The notes below the pieces were generated by a model, which saw only the letters and a list, made by a program, of their open reading frames with translations, was not told where the DNA came from and searched no databases. From NCBI RefSeq assembly GCF_000426065.1, contig NZ_AUEQ01000006.1, forward strand, positions 62,001-126,000: a DNA stretch of 64,000 bases, read 5' to 3'. Positions 53,877-64,000 of this stretch are shown here, piece by piece; within the stretch, counting starts at the first letter, position 1; every line of letters begins with the position of its first letter. The DNA is from Mycobacterium sp. URHD0025 (lineage in GTDB: Bacteria > Actinomycetota > Actinomycetes > Mycobacteriales > Mycobacteriaceae). A program made the translations under genes and the position numbers.

Positions 53877-54989
53877 ATGTACCCGCAACCCGGTCAGGCC
53901 GGTCGTTTCGAGCAATTGCCCGGCGGCGTGATCCGGGCGCACGGTATCGCGCACTCACGCATGATCGGCCAGCTGGCGCGCGCCGAATACCTCTCCAAGC
54001 GCTGGATGTGGGCGGTACTGGTCCCGGCGTTCGTGGTCGTTCCGGTGGTCATGGGTCTGTTCGACGATGACCGACCGTCGGGCACCGCATTGTTGACCTC
54101 GATGGTGTTCCGCTTCGCCTTCAGCGTCGTCATCCTCGCGGTGTTCGCACTTGGCCTGCTCTATCTCACGGCACCGCGCAGCTGGTCGTTGAAGCTACCT
54201 GCCGGCACACCGATGTATGCCGAGTTCACGCCCGACTCGGTCGGTATCGGCTGGCTGGACCGCTTCAACGCGATCTACCTCAACCAGATCGTCCAGGTCC
54301 GGCACATTTCCTCGGTCCTGGTGGTGCAGGGCGTCGGTGGCACCGAGTTGCTGATTCCCGACGAACTGGTTCCGCCACACGTCGCCTCGGGACTTCTGTC
54401 CAACTTCGCGCAGCGTCGGCAAACTTCATCGGTCGGGATGAATACGTCGCAGCCAAGGCCGGCGCCGGCCGGCGCGGCGCAGGGCTCCGCCCCGGACGGA
54501 GTGATCCGTACCGCGGGCATCGCCGACGCCGGGCTGGCCGGCCAGCTGGCCACAGCGGTGCGGCGCAGCACGGCGATGCGGACGGCGCTCGCCCTCGCGA
54601 TCGTGATGCCGCTGCTCGCGGTCGGCCTTTTCAGTCTTGAGGACGGGGGATTGACCGGAGCTTCGCTGCTGCCTGCCGGTGGCGTGCTGGTCGCCGGCGT
54701 CGGGGTGATCGGGTATTTCATGATCTTCGGGTTACCGATGAAATTCCGTCAGCTGGTCCCCGCCGGCGCCCCGATCTCGGCAGAATTCGGACCGCGGCAG
54801 ATCGGCGTCCGACTCGGTGGCCACCTGCAGACGGTCGAGCTCGGCTCCATCAAACGCATCCGGCACGCCGACCATGCGTTTCACCTCACGACGCGGGGTT
54901 TCACGCCAGGACTGATCATCCCCGAGCAGCTCGTTCCGCCGCAGGTGGCGTCGGGGTTGTTCGCGCGTTTCGGTTCAGCGCAGGTGTAG
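53877..54989 (+). CDS. Membrane protein with internal tandem duplication
   Basis: The 370-residue product consists of two copies of one unit. Each has a GVIR-x-x-GIA beginning, an amphipathic GQLA segment, two transmembrane helices, a beta-rich domain and a closing PEQLVPPQVASGL/PDELVPPHVASGL motif. Unit 1 spans about 1-185, unit 2 about 200-370. No family is recognised. ATG 53877 has CAGGAG upstream. It is isolated between terminator and rpoB promoter region. Confidence 0.7.
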   Translation: MYPQPGQAGRFEQLPGGVIRAHGIAHSRMIGQLARAEYLSKRWMWAVLVPAFVVVPVVMGLFDDDRPSGTALLTSMVFRFAFSVVILAVFALGLLYLTAPRSWSLKLPAGTPMYAEFTPDSVGIGWLDRFNAIYLNQIVQVRHISSVLVVQGVGGTELLIPDELVPPHVASGLLSNFAQRRQTSSVGMNTSQPRPAPAGAAQGSAPDGVIRTAGIADAGLAGQLATAVRRSTAMRTALALAIVMPLLAVGLFSLEDGGLTGASLLPAGGVLVAGVGVIGYFMIFGLPMKFRQLVPAGAPISAEFGPRQIGVRLGGHLQTVELGSIKRIRHADHAFHLTTRGFTPGLIIPEQLVPPQVASGLFARFGSAQV

Positions 54990-55178
54990 CCGGGCCAAGC
55001 GTTTGCAGGAGTTGCAGTTCAGGGGAGGGTTCGGGGCACCAAACCGCGCGTCACCTCTTGACGGAAGGCCATGGACAGGCCAATCTGTTGGGCAGCATGT
55101 GTGAAGGGTTCAGGGACGCCAGCCAGCGCCAGGTGACCCAATTCACGCAGTGGATATGTGGTGGTCGAGGAATGCTCG

Positions 55179-55207
55179 TTGAATAACTGGCGGACGTGCG
55201 CTATCGT
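55179..55207 (+). promoter_or_regulatory. Candidate rpoB promoter
   Basis: TTGAAT (55179-55184), 17 bp, TATCGT (55202-55207). It lies 219 nt before the rpoB start, giving a long leader. The 54990-55426 gap holds no gene I trust. Confidence 0.65.
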
Positions 55208-55327
55208 TGGACGTTGCGCTGGCTGCATCCTGCCCACTCTCACCTGACCTGCACATCGTAGTTCTAGCCTGAGCGTTGCTCAGCACCTAGTCCTTGTGCC
55301 GTGCGTATGGGGTTCTGGACGAGCTGA

Positions 55328-58918
<3,591 letters not shown>

Positions 58919-58930
58919 GTTGTTTTCTAG

Positions 58931-62908
<3,978 letters not shown>

Positions 62909-62925
62909 CTAGTCACCTCTCTGCG

Positions 62926-62983
62926 CGAGCAGACGCCAAAACCCCCAAAATCTCCGGATTTTGGGGGTTTTCGCGTCTCTTCG
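62926..62983. terminator. rpoC terminator / left palindrome of second wHTH-DUF559 gene
   Basis: A 58-nt hairpin: 62931-62936 AGACGC pairs with 62973-62978 GCGTCT, and AAAACCCCCAAAATC (62938-62952) pairs perfectly with 62957-62971. The TTTT run after the G-stretch suits intrinsic termination of rpoBC. The outer arm CGAGCAGACGC and total size recur at 63940-63997. Confidence 0.88.
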
Positions 62984-63042
62984 CCAAGGTTATCCACAGC
63001 TTGGCGACATGGGGCTGTTGCCGGGCGCGCTCCACGGTAAGC

Positions 63043-63942
63043 ATGCAATGCATGGCACTCGACGCCGCGCACGACCTATTCATCGCAAACGGCGGTGTGG
63101 CCACGACTCGACAACTGCTGGCAGTTCTATCGCCCAAGGCATTAGAGGTCGCGGTTCGAGCCGGGAGACTCATTCGCGTTCGTCGCGGTGTGTATGCGTT
63201 GATTCCGCCCGACGTGTCGGCGAGGCTTGCCGCGCTGGATCTGGTGTCGGGCCGGCACATCGTGGCGTGCATGCATACCGCCGCACAGCTGTACGGCTTC
63301 GACACGGAGGCTGATGGGCGCTTGCACATTCTTGATCCCGGGGTGCGGGTGCGGCCATCGGCTGACCTGATGGTGCATCAGCGGATTGGCGCTCCGCTCA
63401 AGAAGGTTGACGGCCGGTTGGTCACAGCGCCGGCGTGGACAGCCGTCGAAATCGCCAGGACACTCCGCCGCCCACGTGCTCTTGCGGTGCTGGATGCTGC
63501 GCTTCGTACGGGGTGCTGTTCGCCCGCCGAGCTTGCCGCAGCGGTAGACGAGCAGAAGGGGCGCCGCGGGATCGTCAAGGTTCGCGAATTGATCGAGATT
63601 GCCGACGGGCGCGCCGAATCGCCCATGGAAAGTGAAGCCCGGCTGGTGTTCATCGACGGGGGATTGCCGCTACCTGAACTGCAGTACGAGATCATTGATC
63701 GGCAGGGAAAGCTCTGGCGGGTCGACTTCGCCTGGCTCGACGCGATGGTCGTCGCAGAATACGAGAGCATGGACTGGCATGCGAGTCCGGAAGCGCTCAA
63801 GCATGACCGGACCAAAACCGCCCGGCTTCAGGAATGCGGTTGGACCAGCATCCCGATTGTTGTCGACGACGTGCGGAAGCAACCACGCGAATTGGTCAGC
63901 CGGATTTTCGGCCACCTGGCACGGCCTCCGCTCGCCGGGTGA
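63043..63942 (+). CDS. wHTH (AbiEi-like) plus DUF559/PD-(D/E)XK-like protein, second copy
   Basis: The 299-residue product is a distant paralogue of the 21460 gene. Residues 10-52 form the winged helix (VAVRAGRLIRVRRGVYAL). Residues about 193-275 show the nuclease-like core: E198, RVDFAW with D228, VVAEYESMDW with E239/E241, H246, D255 and W267. D-to-E spacing is 11 residues in both proteins. No toxin partner is adjacent. ATG 63043 or 63052 could start it; there is no clear Shine-Dalgarno. Its stop TGA (63940-63942) is the start of the right palindrome. Confidence 0.8.
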   Translation: MQCMALDAAHDLFIANGGVATTRQLLAVLSPKALEVAVRAGRLIRVRRGVYALIPPDVSARLAALDLVSGRHIVACMHTAAQLYGFDTEADGRLHILDPGVRVRPSADLMVHQRIGAPLKKVDGRLVTAPAWTAVEIARTLRRPRALAVLDAALRTGCCSPAELAAAVDEQKGRRGIVKVRELIEIADGRAESPMESEARLVFIDGGLPLPELQYEIIDRQGKLWRVDFAWLDAMVVAEYESMDWHASPEALKHDRTKTARLQECGWTSIPIVVDDVRKQPRELVSRIFGHLARPPLAG

Positions 63943-63997
63943 GCAGACGCGTACACCCCCATTTCCAGCCCAAATAGGGGGTCTACGCGTCTGCTCG
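63940..63997. repeat. Right palindrome of second wHTH-DUF559 gene
   Basis: GAGCAGACGCGTA (63941-63953) pairs perfectly with 63984-63996; ACCCCCATTT pairs with AAATAGGGGGT allowing one bulge. It is 58 nt, like the left copy. The gene's stop codon is inside it. Confidence 0.88.
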
Positions 63998-64000
63998 GCG

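Noticed and set aside
55019..55243. 74-codon open frame on the minus strand upstream of rpoB
   Set aside because: It spans the rpoB promoter elements, has no Shine-Dalgarno or recognisable product, and its composition is unlike that of the coding regions nearby.

Overview
The window is a GC-rich chromosomal segment from a fast-growing mycobacterium (Mycolicibacterium-like). The gene order recCBD - echA3 - DUF - MBL hydrolase - tRNA-Thr/tRNA-Met - rpmG - hadABC - tRNA-Trp - secE - nusG - rplK - rplA - mma genes - lipG - ABC1 kinase - alpha-mannosidase - ROK kinase - rplJ - rplL - mkl(mceG) - rpoB - rpoC matches, from memory, the M. tuberculosis Rv0629c-Rv0668 region. Mycolic-acid genes (hadABC, mmaA family), an LpqN-type lipoprotein and an L,D-transpeptidase agree with this. 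No rRNA, CRISPR array, prophage or classical insertion sequence was seen.

Layout. 1-11.5 kb: accessory and cell-envelope genes: antiporter tail, LpqN lipoprotein, prfC, LOG protein, HNH protein, L,D-transpeptidase, ricin-like lectin, two TetR regulators flanking an SDR enzyme, a secreted alpha/beta hydrolase and small membrane proteins. 11.4-19.6 kb: recC-recB-recD with overlapping stop/start codons. 19.6-26 kb: MarR/MFS pair, a palindrome-bracketed wHTH-DUF559 gene, echA3, a membrane protein, a degenerate DUF2235 protein and an MBL hydrolase. 26-27.8 kb: nsrR-hmp nitric-oxide defence operon. 27.9-32.7 kb: tRNAs, rpmG, hadABC, secE-nusG and rplK-rplA. 32.7-34.8 kb: ECF42 sigma factor with a tandem YCII protein. 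34.8-39.3 kb: mmaA-type methyltransferases, lipG and ABC1 kinase. 39.3-43.8 kb: MpaB/TetR, two DinB genes with a WYL regulator, and a nucleotidyltransferase. 43.8-50.3 kb: EEP hydrolase, GH38 alpha-mannosidase, an Rv0649-like protein and a ROK sugar kinase. 50.2-51.2 kb: HxlR/DUF1772 pair. 51.2-62.9 kb: rplJL, mkl, a duplicated membrane protein and rpoBC. End: a second palindrome-bracketed wHTH-DUF559 gene.

The most notable signal is two unrelated-in-position wHTH-DUF559 (AbiEi-like N-terminus plus PD-(D/E)XK-like C-terminus) genes. Each is bracketed by a pair of 57-58 nt palindromes, and in each case the gene's own stop codon lies within or at the first base of the downstream palindrome. The first pair is 55/57 identical. 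A third, solo palindrome contains the stop codon of the ECF42 sigma gene. This looks like a REP/RAYT-like arrangement built on a different nuclease family. Several regulator genes also carry clear palindromic operators in their divergent promoters.
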